DNA from: Trichostrongylus colubriformis
Lineage: Eukaryota; Nematoda; Chromadorea; Rhabditida; Trichostrongylidae
NCBI GenBank assembly: GCA_963978905.1
Contig: OZ022261.1
Coordinates: forward strand, 15,039,475-15,103,474
Length of the DNA stretch: 64,000 nucleotides
Direction: 5' to 3'
The notes below the pieces were generated by a model that saw nothing but the letters and a program-made list of their open reading frames with translations, was not told the DNA's origin and made no database searches. Positions 45,925 to 57,600 of this stretch are shown one piece after another; positions within the stretch are counted from its first letter, which is position 1, and each line of letters begins with the position of its first letter. A program made the position numbers and the translations under genes.

Positions 45925-46998
45925 CCGACGGCCGGGCATGGCTGCGTGCTTCTGCCTATGTCACTCTGTTTCTTTGCCTGCGTCGTGTCTGCACCTTCCT
46001 CGCTGTCTATGAACGCAGCCGCGCCCTACCGACGCAAAGTATGAACGCGGCCTAACCGAGGCTGAAAACCGCGCGGGAAAATTACAAGTAGCAGCCATTG
46101 TCGGACGTGATTTATGTTCAGTATATATAGTTTCACGCCAAACTAACATGTACTTCACGACTGCATACGCTAGTTGTCACTACATGTATTGGTTAAGTGC
46201 CATACACTTTTTGAATGTGAAGTTTTATTGCTATAATGGTAAATGAAGGGGATAATGAATTTGTCGGTGTACTTTTGTAGATGTTTTCCAGACTTTCACA
46301 TGAAGATATTAGAAATTAAGTTGCTCCACATCAGTGAATGCTTCGGAGTGCACCAACTACTTCTTCTTTTGAAGTTTAGAAGCATCTGAATGCTCACGAG
46401 CGGATATAACAAAATGCAAAAGCAAGCCACGTTTTGAATCGATGTGCTCTTGCCTGCAACAGGTCTACTGTCTGTCTATTGACCGATTGCATGGAGAAAA
46501 ACTCTGTATGGAAAAGCGGGATTCCATTCACAAACCGGCGCCTAATAGCCTTTGCCATCAGCTCGATTCAGCTCATTTTCAATTTCATAACCCAATACTT
46601 CCCGAAGATATTTCTCACGAGTTTTTCATCGTATTTCGATGTTCATCCAGCTATCCACTGCTTGCTTTGCAAAACGCTTACAGACGTCGTTGTGTCAGTT
46701 TCTCGTGGCTCTTAAATTTGATTATCTATAGCGAAGCATGGTTTGGTTTACATGTACTGACCACCACAACGAAACAGCCGTGTTCAGATGTCTGTCCCTG
46801 TTCAGTGTTGCTTCCTTCAGGCCACGCTCATACTCACCGCTGGCAGGGCGTGGCTGCGTTCACAGGCAGCGAGGGAGAGTAGCACGGGGTCGTGCAGAGA
46901 AGACGGAGGCAACGAGGGAGGGTGGCATAGGCGGAGACGCAGAGGTACGCAGCCACGCCCCGCCGCCGGCACCGCAAAGTATGACCGCGGCGCATCAA
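45925..46998. mobile_element. Family H MITEs, two copies 0.75 kb apart
   Basis: Copy at 45925-46060 ends ACGCAAAGTATGAACGCGGCC. Copy at 46818-46998 begins AGGCCACGCTCATACTC, has core GCAGGGCGTGGCTGCGTTC, and ends CGCAAAGTATGACCGCGG. The intervening 46061-46817 shows nothing I recognise. Confidence 0.55.
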
Positions 46999-47106
46999 TC
47001 CGTGAAGTGAAAGCTTGAGTAGATATTGATTTTGATGTTCTTGAATTTGATAGCTGCTGATTATCGCCGCAGCCCGCGATGCGAAAGTTACTGCGAGGAT
47101 GCTGAG

Positions 47107-47175
47107 TTATGAGCAAAAGCTTCGGTGTCGGACGGGACTCGAACTCGCACTTCATGCTTTCCGGGCAAACACGAT
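47107..47175 (-). repeat. tRNA-like repeat, minus-strand copy
   Basis: AAGCTTCGGTGTCGGACGGG, then ACTCGAACTCGC and CATGCTTTCCGGGCA: the complement of the unit at 4191. Here the acceptor-type ends GGTGTCGG/CCGACACC would pair perfectly, but the D-arm side is truncated or replaced (ACACGATAGATTTC). Confidence 0.45.
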
Positions 47176-47454
47176 AGATTTCACGCCTGATCATCGTCCA
47201 GTTCTAAGTGAGCGTTCTAAGGGATGTGCAGCATCGAGTAAAAGATTTGCACATTGTATTGTTCATCGAAAAACTGAAATTACCTTTCTCAGGTAATTTT
47301 AGTTTCTCGATAGCTCTCCTTCACTTCCTCTAAATGCAGTCTGGCAGCGCTCATGCACACAACGCACTTCAAGAATTTCGGCGATCACAGTTTTGTCACG
47401 ATGTTGCTAGGAATTCGCTCTCATGCCAGTACGCAATTTTTGGCGCTAGTCTTA

Positions 47455-48157
47455 TTAGGTCATAAGGAAAGTTTTGACCGTTTTTCGCTCTTTCATTTTC
47501 GGAAAACCATTATTCGACTCATATTGCATCTTTCTTACATAATGAGCGCCATTCGATTCGGCGCACTTTCGGCAATAGTATGATTCATGTTTGCCTATCC
47601 ATTTTGATTGAAAGAAATCGTAAGAAGTCGACTCCAAATCATCATGCTTCCGACCACTATGCTATTGGAATCAAGGCTTCAGCATGCAACTCCTTCAATT
47701 TCTGATGACGATCCGTAAAAATTGCGGTTGTGCATGGGGTCGCGCAGTACCCATTTTGTGAGTTTTGGCGAATCAGAGCTACCTGTGGTGATCAACAGCA
47801 CCTGTTTTCGGAAAACCAGTACATGCAGATATCCCCTGCAAATACGAACGCTCATCGGAACAGTGTCAATCAAAGCGCATTGGTCAACTTCAAATTCGAG
47901 CAACTTATTCTCTTCTGCACCTCTAAAACCGAAGGCATTTCGTTCCATCCGATCCTCAACTCTCCCCCTTGCAATGCTTATTACATTTATAGCTGCTTAC
48001 TTTGTAAATCTACTGAACAAAAACTCTTGAAATGAGATCCGCCAATTTTTTGCACTTCTTCGAAATTTCGCCAATAATTCAGGAACTCATGGGATTCTTA
48101 AAAAAAACCCTGTCGTGGGAGAGAAAGCAACTTTTTATCTATATAAGTAACACAATA
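47455..48157 (-). mobile_element. Family C mariner derivative, copy 3 (old, interrupted)
   Basis: Begins TTAGGTCATAAGGAAAGTT and shows diverged family C sequence until interrupted by the family D element at 48158. No family C right end was found beyond that insertion. Confidence 0.5.
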
Positions 48158-48703
48158 TTGGGTCATTCCAATAGTAGTGTCGTTTGTTCAAGCAAAGATT
48201 TTTGCCATAAAATCACAAGTTTTTGCAGCATATCATGTATCATTCGAGAGGAAATTTTCTGCTCTACAAAATGGCATGTTCAGTTTTCGAGTATGTTAGA
48301 ATGGCGCCGACATTTAGGCTGGCGAGGAGGTAGGTCCAGGCGACAAAAATTGGATAACCGGCAATCAATTGAAACACTATATTTCACTTTAGGAAAATCA
48401 ACCACTTTTAGGCCGCGTACTTAGTAGTCCTGACCTCTTCTACAATTTCCAATATTTAGTTGATCAAGAAGTCGTGTCGTTCTTTTTCCACATTGAGTTT
48501 TTCCTCCACAACTCGGTGATTTCAGGCAATTTCTTCCAACCAAGGCAAGAAAATTTTCTCAACCAGCAGTGGAAAAAGTGGTGAAATGTTAAGAACAGGG
48601 TGTGGATAGGAACAGGGAAATACCACTGACCGGATTCCTTAACTTTCTCATGGAAAAAGTAAGTTGTGAAAAATGTCAGCTGGACCCCTATCACATGGTA
48701 ATT
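48158..48703. mobile_element. Family D element, truncated copy nested in family C
   Basis: Begins TTGGGTCATTCC after TA and matches family D up to CTATCACATGGTA near 48703, where similarity stops and the right end is missing. Its left flank (AGTAACACAATA) is the middle of a family C element, so it inserted into that older copy. Confidence 0.7.
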
Positions 48704-51658
48704 GTCGCGAATAGCGAGGCTCCTCAGTTCCCGTGGCGCACGGGTTTCCGTGGGTCTGACCGCCGCTTCGCCACGTTGGTCATATTCCGTGATCGTTCGA
48801 TATCGAACGACCGCTGCGTACCGCGGCACCATCACGGACCTCCCCGGGCAGTCTTCTCAGGGCCTTCGGGCTGTTATCGAGGGTATACAGAATCATGGAA
48901 TTTCGTACACGATTCCTAAGGGTCAGAACACCGCCAGGTGTCATCGCTATGCTTCTGGAGAGGCATGTCATTATTTGCGTACGACCGCCACGCATCACAG
49001 AACCGCGTGTCTCTGAGTGGCACGTCAATGATGTAGCGCGGTGGTAAACAGGTTTAGTAACAAAACCAACTATTAGGGGTAGTAAGCGTACCCGCTGTAT
49101 TCATTCCGATGACCTTTGACCTTCGGCATTTCCGGCGAAATTCGAATTCTGGGCAAATCGAAGCCGCCGCCATTGATGTCACCGTGGCAAACGATGTTCT
49201 TGGCGTTGGGATCGGACCAGCTGATATCCGAGTGATTGGGATCAGACCAGCTGAGAACAGTAGCGAACACCACGCTATCGTCCTTTGTGTGTGTCACTCA
49301 CTGCCGAACACGACCACAGCCATCTCATCGTGGTTGGCGATATGCCGGGCTGACTAACTACCGACCCAGCGGCTGACAAACCTGTTCCTGGCCTGCATCT
49401 TGTTCAATCACGACTTCCTTCCTATTGATCAAGTCCGCTACGACCGTTTCTGAATTTGCATATTCCATTCATGCCTACCTCCTCAGGTCGCCATCAATTC
49501 AGTAACAGCATGTGGCTTTTAAGCGTCTCCCCGCGCTCCCTCCTTCCTTCAAAGTCTCCCATCAAGACCTAACGACCGGTCTTTTTTTGCTTCTCTACTT
49601 CATCTATCAATGTACTTTATTGTAAACGTGGGTATCCTTTATTGAGGCAGTCGATCAACTCACGGGAGAAGCACAGTAATTCCGGAAGCTAGCGAGAAAT
49701 CGTTTGTTCGGTGTTGTTTTAGAAGTGGGTTGAATGAAATGGAAAAAAGCACGAGAGATGAACAACAGTGCTAATAGTGTTAATCAGTCGTGCGTTTTTG
49801 ATAAGAAAAAGTGACAGATGTGATAACGCCGATGACCAAAAACGGCGTTGTCACGTCACCAACATATGACTGGGGCAACAAAAAAACCACCAGGTGGAAA
49901 ACAAAACTGAAAGCAAGAAGCTTAAAGATGGAACACTTTTAATTTTCATGAGCAAGGTTCCCACCCATTTGCTTTAGTATTTATCCCACTGCTGTGAGGT
50001 AAGCCTCCTAAAATTCAATCACCTCCGTTCTTTTTATAAGAGATCTCCACTTGTTTGGATTTTGCGGCACATGCGAATGGCTTAGCTTCCATGTGCTGTT
50101 TCCAGGATGATCGTTTCTACCAACCAATTCGAGTTTCGAATTTTAATTCAGCCTCTGCCGCCTATTTGCGCTCCTATAACGTTTTCTTGCCTTGTGTCGC
50201 CTTTATGTGCCTCATATCATGACTCAGCTCGGCCGCTGATGGGGAGGGATCCTTCTCTCTGCTCAGTCACGGATGGTCACTAATTTTCTACGATGTTTTG
50301 CACATAAGAACATGCCATTGTTAATCAGTCCGCTTTCGAATTCTCAAATGTTATTTTAGTCCCTGAAATTAATCCTCTTCGCAAGAATTTGCGATCAGCA
50401 ACTCAAATGGTGGTGTATTATTCTTGAAAGGCACTGGGTGCACATATGTATGGCACTTTTTTTTGTGTGCGTCATCTGGAAAGAAAATTTGCGTAGTCGG
50501 CTGTGACGCGCTTCGCGATCTTCCTCAGCTTGGGTGGTTGTATGTACAGTTCATTTCGGAGCGTTTGATAGGGCTGGTCTACGAACATAAGTGAGGTTCA
50601 CTCTCACGCTTGCCACTAAGGTCATGCCCAATCTAGAGCTATTAAATGAACTGTAGATGGGTCTTAATCTTCCGTGTTTCAAGCCTAATAAAGTAAGGCG
50701 TAGTTCCGAGTTAAGCGTTCCTGGCTCACACTCACCGCACGCTGGATGCCGCGACGCGGATCCCTCTCGTAATCAGGACACACCCAAGTGTTGAGAAAAT
50801 GGCCGCTTCATTACGAACCCACCCCCACTCAACGGGACCCATATACGGCCCACCCCCATTCAACAACTAACTATTGCCGATTGCCTCGTAGGTGTTTTTT
50901 TTTTGTTTTTTTTTCAATGTTGAGAACGCGAGTGTTTCTGTTCAAACCGTTGAGCTTTGAGTAAGAAAGACAGATGTGAATGGTGGCTGTGGTGCGGTCC
51001 CATTATAAAGATTGCACCGCAGTACCGAGGATTTTAATTTTTTTTCAGTGATATTCACCCCTATGCTTTTACATGACCGGGACAGCTGACGCCGCTTATT
51101 ATGTAGCCTGAGACCACCTGACCTCTGCAGTTACGATATCCCCTCCCCATCCCGCTTGCCATATACGACCCCTGTTGGGAATCCTCGACTCCTGGTGTAC
51201 CCTGCTCGCAATGGCGCACACCCGACCCGCTATTCAGTAGAAGACGTGCTGGAGCGAGAGCTCCATGAAGACTTCAGGAACTCATCACACCTACGAGCAG
51301 ATGCATCATGTGCTGCCACCACAACACATAACAGATGCGCGTGGCGCGCAACATTGTGTGTACTCTGAGCGAGAAAACACGTTCCCAGACGGTATCACTG
51401 TGTGGGACAGGAGCTCCATCTTCTGAATTTTCGGCATTTTCATTCGCTTTCTCTTCCACTGCAGCACTACAACACCATTTTCATTTTCACTTTCCGAATC
51501 TGTAATTTTGTTTTCGGAACCTAAGATCTTCTGGTCGATTTTTACTTAGGTACATGGTATGACCCGCTATTAACAAAGTAGATCTGTCATAAGTCGAAAC
51601 GTAGAACTGCATTTTAATTTCTTTGCTTTAAGAATAGCTGTACAAATTACTTAAAAGA
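48704..51658. other. Intergenic region before the second gene
   Basis: 48704-49020 is GC-rich with two overlapping frames of about 105 codons (VIVRYRTTAAYRGTITDLPG and the like) and the palindrome GATCGTTCGATATCGAACGACC. It could be a fragment of an unidentified repeat or gene. 49021-51658 has a family I copy at 50548, an A/T-run tract at 50895, a tract at 50917-51020 that recurs at 59158-59250, and no recognisable gene. Confidence 0.5.
50548..50655. mobile_element. Family I MITE, copy 3 (diverged)
   Basis: TACAGTTCATTTCGGAGCG and GATAGGGCTGGTCTACG, mirrored by AGGTCATGCCCAATCTAGAG and ATTAAATGAACTGTA. Confidence 0.55.
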
Positions 51659-54600
51659 ATGACGCTAACAGTATCCATGGAGGACATGGAACTTTTTCCG
51701 AAGGATGCATTACTCAACACGAAACCGCATCCGAATCCAGTTGATATCAATTGCTTTACACAGGTAAATCATTTAAGAGAATAAAATCATATTAACTACG
51801 AATGTGAAGCTGGATGAAGCGTTTGTTGAGGTCAGCTTTCATGACAATTCGGAGTGGTTTTTTCTGCGATTTTTCATGCTACTTCGTAAATATTGGCCTC
51901 TACCGGTTTATCAGCTTAGTAAACTACCGAGCTTGAGTCTATTTGAATCACCTTCACTCCTTTGCACAAACCCTGCCCCTCGAAATCCGGGCCACTTACC
52001 TTCCTCCCAACTGAGAGGGCCTTTATTTCCCTTTCATAGAATGCGGTTATCTTAAAAGAATGAAAAATTTTAACGAGCGGAGACTTCAAAATTAGTTTGA
52101 ATTTGAGCCGACCGCAATTGTAGGAAAATGCAGTACTGCAGCTGGCATTGACACAAAGCTGTGCTTCTTCTTAATTCTGCATTTGCCAGCATTTCTTGCC
52201 TGCTGTCTTAACCAGCACTGAACACAATGGATATTGATGTTTCGGTTTATCGTAATAACGAACATTTGCTCAGCTTCGAGCAACATATATTTTCCGCGTG
52301 GGTTTGCAGTTGCCCTGTCCCTCAGTTAGGATAGCATAGGACAAACGATAACAATTTTGGCGCTAATCAATCCCTTCCTGGGATGCGCCGCACCTTCTAG
52401 TTCCATTCAGAATCGTGATGGCTGGTGGATGTGATGTGGCCTATACAATGACTTGCGGTGGCCAGCCGATGTACAAGTCAGTGCTTTTATCCTCCCAGAC
52501 GAGTCTGGTACCAATTTGCCGAACCCGGAGGGATGGAAGGCTTGGTTGGCCTGGGTGGGCGTTGATGCGGGATTTGATCGCCGCACAATGAGAGTGGGTT
52601 GTGCGCCACCTGTCACTACACCACCTCCGCCCCTGTCCCTCAGTAAAGTGCATAAATTGTGGCTTCAAACTACAAATTCTACGAGTGCCCAGATACAACA
52701 CCAGCAAATATATAACATTTTTTGCACGAGCATTACCTTTCTGGAGTCGTTCGAAAAAGAAGGGGTAATGCGCATTGTAGCGCATCGTATTGTATTACAC
52801 TAAACGCACATAACACCATGACAGACGGATTCTTCTGTTACATACGACGTTTGTACAGGGTTACTTTTAATACAAATGACGAGCATGGTGCAAATTAAAC
52901 ATGTGTGACTAAACAAAGTAAGCCAAAACAATTTAGATTTTGAGTCAACTGCTTCACTGCTTCAGTGTCACATCCTCAGCTTCTTGAGCCTAAGTTGATT
53001 TTGTGCTTAAAAATTCCGATCGGTTGAGGAGCAACAAGATCTATTAATTGCTTGCTTATCTATATAAGTTTTAAAGCAAGTTATTTGCAGATGCAAACAG
53101 CTCTCGATCGCCTGTGGTGGTCTCGTTTGGTGATATCAGTTCGCGGTTATGTGGTGAACTATGTACAAAATGACGACGAAATTCTTTTTCACACCGATGA
53201 CGCCTTCATTTGCATTCATCGATTTCTGGCTGAAGAAATGAGTGACATCAAACTTGCACAACAGGTATGTTTTATCGCGTTGGTGCGGTCCATTTCGCAC
53301 CGTTTGATTCGGCGTGGCCTACGGACTTGGATGAGAGTGTATCAAACTCTCTCACCCCGCCACACTCTCTCACTCTCGCCACGCACTTTGCTGTGCCACT
53401 CAGGCCACGCCCTATCTAGTGCTGTGAAATGGACTGTATGACCATTTAAAGTGAAACACGTCGAAATTTATCGAAATTTTCCTCGACTGGCACGCACATG
53501 TGTGACTACGAAAACACGGCATACTGTAGGAAGAGTACGTGTGAAAAATTACGTAGCCACTATAAAGATTAGCACTTCTGAACGAAGCCAATCGAGATCA
53601 CAGCCTACTATCGGCGGGAACTTTGGGATATGATTGTTCGACCTCCGAGCGGACTGTCATTCTTCCTACCCTACCTTTTTTTCATTTTCCAGTTTGAAAA
53701 TGTTGATTTCTAATTGTTTCTGTAGTTTATCCCATGTCTTCTTTTTTTGTTCTGAGCGCTATGGTGGGGCTCTATCGATTGGTGTACCGTTTTCTGCGTG
53801 ATGTGAAATCTCTTCCTCGCTCGAAGGAAATGCTTTACCATTTGGAGCTCTTTCCTTCTACGATTAGGCAAAGGTTCAGGGTCAGTGTGGCTCGGGGATG
53901 GGGAAGACGCGATTTGCTGTGTCGGCAGCATCATTCTTGCAGTTGGAGGTGTGTTCTTTAGTCGTCTGGACTCCCCCACACTCGCCTGTCTTTTCAGGGA
54001 AGGAGCTTGAAAGCGTCGTAGAAATCTCGTAAGGCATGACGGCAACCCGCGTCCGCCCACCTCCCCCCTCCCCCTCCCTCCCCACGAGCCACATTGACCC
54101 GAGATTCGTGTTGGTGGCTTGATGTTCCCCATCCACATGGTGCCCACTGCTGATTTTTTGTATACAATACCGCTCTCATTTACTTTTAGTTGCGCACTGG
54201 TACCGTAATTAGACGGGAGACCAGTTGGTCTAGCTGGACCCATGGCATTCAGACAGGAACTATTTTTTTTCTGATCAGGGTTGATGTATAAAGGGAGGTA
54301 GACACGTATTATTACGCAACGCCGTGTGTTGCGTAGCATTGCGCCAGGCGCACTCTACGACACGTAGAGGACCTTGCGGCGGCTCCATTCCGACAACATG
54401 AATAGCTGTAACGGTTTTTCATGCACAGGAAGGGGGATGAGAATTTCGTCTGAAGCTCAAGGAGGGAAGGAAATTTCCGGGATAGTGGAACAAGTTCCAT
54501 GTACAATAAGTGGCTTGTTATGGGGTTCATCCACTAGAAGTTTCTTCCCTCTCCCTAGGAGAAAGCTGACTTCCCATCCACTGTTCAACAACAGCGTTTA

Positions 54601-57600
54601 CTGTGTTTCATGCAAAATGGGACGGTGATGCTTTCAAAATATATGGAATTTATCCGCTATAGCGTTTCGTGTACGAAAAGAAATGTTAGCCGCGTTTTGA
54701 GGCGTGCCTGGTGCAATGATATGTATTAGGCTGTCGCGAAATGAATGACGCGGTTCGACGGCAATTTCTGAGAAAGCATAACTTTCTTCAATCACAACTT
54801 TATTTATCAAAGTAAAAACCGTTAGAGTCTACACACTGTTGCCAACGAGAAGGGAGAGATTCGATACCATTAGAATAAAAATTAGCATCACAGGAATCAA
54901 TAAATCGAAGGAAAGCAGATTCTACTTCAGCTGCAGCATTATAAAAATTATTGCGAAGGTTTGCATCGAGAGCTTTGAAGAAGTGATAATCAGTGGGGAA
55001 AGGTCTGGGGAATATGGGGGATGAGGCAGAACCTCGACCCCTAACTGAGTCAATTTTTGCCGGGTGGTGTATGAAGTATGGGGCCTTGCGTTATCCTGCA
55101 ACAGGACAACGCCCTTTCTGTTCACCGTTGCCGGCCAGAATTCTTGCAACTTCTCATGCATCAGCTCCAGATCACGGCAGTAGGAGTCTGACGTGACCGT
55201 TTGGCCGGGTTGCAAGAAGCTGTAATGTATTAGACCCTTGCTACACCACTACACAGTAAGAAGAATCTTCTGCGGGTGTAGATCGGGTTTCGGGAAGGTG
55301 GGGGCAGGGGAAAACCTATCAACCCAGACGTATCCCCTCTTACGATTGTCATACAGAAGCCACTTTTCATCCACGGTTATGAGGCGGTCGAGGAAAGGCT
55401 CATTTTTGTACCGAACTAACAGATTGTTACAAACGTCAAAACGGGCGAGCTGTTAAGCCGGGTCTATAAAAAGTTAGTGATTGATACTGCCCTAAAGTGA
55501 ATTGCAATAATGAAAGCGCAAACCTTGCTCTTCCAAACGCACTATTGCATGTTTCCTAAAATCCATTGAGGAGTCATATATTGCTCATGAAACCGGGAAT
55601 ACCCACACCGCGTCATTTATTTCGCGACACCCTAATATTATGGATGCGTCACGACACCCGTACTCCGCCTCTCCTACTACAGTGTGTCCCAAAAGTATAG
55701 GTCCACCCTATTTTTTATCCATATCTCCAGAATGGATAAGCGATTCCTTTCCAAATTTTTATATGTGGTACCTGATCACTGTAGCAATCAAGCGCCTCAG
55801 TAAAATTGAAGACATAAAATTGCAAAATTTTATTTGATTTTTTTTTCAAAAATAAGGGTGTCCCAAAAGTATAGGTCCACTCAGCTTTTCCGCCTTGCTT
55901 CCATCGAAAGGTAAGTTGTGAAGAAGATGTGTTGACGCATCCTTCTGAGATTTACTCTACAGTGAAATGCCAAGCGGTACGCACTTTTCCGAGTACGAAA
56001 ATGGGCAAATTCTGGCATACAAGGACGTGGGACTCAGCAATCGCAAAATTTCTGAAAAGATGGGCCTATCCCAAAGCTTGATCAACAGCTTCTGTCGTAC
56101 CATGGACCTGTACGGAACGAAAAAGGGAAGTGGAAGGCCGTAGGAGCTTTCTGAGAAGCAGAAGCGACGGATCCTCAACGCTGCGTCCGATTCCAGAAAG
56201 GGTGTTGGTCGGCTGTGCACCCAATGTTTTTAAGTACTGCTGTTTATATGGTAGTAAATTACTTTCTAGAACGTCCTGCAAAGCCCTGGAATCTATATGA
56301 TGCGTGATGAATAGTATCCTGCTCTAACCAAAGCGAGAGAAGGCGGTCCCTACCATACCACTACCACCAGCAAATCCGCGCCTCAAGAAGTAGCATGGCT
56401 CCTTCCCCAAATCCCTCCAGTAACTAGCTAAGCCGTCCGAGCCGTCCAAATTGAACTTCTTCTCATCAGAAAAGATCACCTGCAACACCATTACTAATGC
56501 TGTGTGAACTACTACGTCAATAATGTAACCCTGCAGACTACCTCATCCTATTGATGGGTCCAGCTGACATTCTACTTGGCAAAATGGATTCGAGCCTCTT
56601 CGTGCGCCCTCGTGAGGTATGGTAAGGACGAAAACCATCTTCGCTCGATGTGAGGAGACGACTTGAGCAGACGGTGCACAGTGTTTTTCGATACAGCAGG
56701 TGCCAGTTCCCTGCACCGTCGACAAGCACCCTTTCTGGAATTGGACGCAGCTTTGAGGATCCGACGCTCCTGCTTCTCAGAAATCTCCTACGGCCTTCTA
56801 CTTCCCTTTTTCGTTCCGTACAGGTCCATGGTACGACAGAAGCTGTTGATCGAGCTTTGGAATAGGCCCATCTTTTCAGAAATTTTGCGATTGCTGAGTC
56901 TCACGTCCTTGTGGGCCAGAATTTGCCCATTTTCGTACTCGGAAAAGTGCGTACCGCTTGGCATGGCACTGTAGAGTAAATCTCAGAAGGATGCGTCAAC
57001 ACACCTACCTCACAACTTACCTTTCGATGGAAGCAAGGCGGAAAAGCTGAGTGGACCTATACTTTTGGGACACCCTTATTTTTGAAAAAAAAATCAAATA
57101 AAATTTTGCATTTTTATGTCTTCAATTTTACTGAGGCGCTTGATTGCTACAGTGATCAGGTACTACATATAAAAATTTGGAAAGGAATCGCTTATCCATT
57201 CTGGAGATATGGATGAAAAATAAGGTGGACCTATACTTTTGGGACACACTGTATGACCTCATATCACCCCCAACTTTCATTTCGTTTTTCTTTTCTTCAC
57301 AGCGATATATCGAGCTCTTTTATTTTAATTTTTGTCAGAATGCTCAATTTACGCCCCTACCTCCTTGCATCAGATATCATCATGCAGTACTATTTGCCTT
57401 AGCCACTGCCATATAGCCTCCCCTCCCCTTCCCCCCCCCTCACCCCCCCCGCCCCCCCCTCCCCTACAGAATCATTACTTCGGGAGAACTACTAATTCAC
57501 CCGTATCATGTTTTACCAAACGGGCTAGCTCACAATACTGCGCGAGTAACATCATGCGCGTCTGGGTCGATCGGAAATGCTTCTTTCTATGAATTTATTC

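Larger units (their letters stand above)
55680..57251. mobile_element. Tc1-like head-to-head foldback transposon
   Basis: Ends CAGTGTGTCCCAAAAGTATA and its complement, each next to TA. The inverted arms are unusually long (over 500 bp each, about 55680-56220 and 56710-57251). Each arm also holds a second, internal copy of the GTGTCCCAAAAGTATAGG end, about 177 bp in from the left tip. Both arms encode the same transposase N-terminus, in opposite directions: HFSEYENGQILAYKDVGLSN and MGLSQSLINSFCRTMDLYG, a Tc1-type helix-turn-helix. The catalytic half is missing and an in-frame stop interrupts GRP-ELSEKQKRR. Confidence 0.8.

Noticed and set aside
53710..54339. 209-codon minus-strand frame
   Set aside because: Long but Pro/Arg/Gly-rich, overlapped by other frames on the GC-rich tract 53890-54070; no motif, start context or splice partner.
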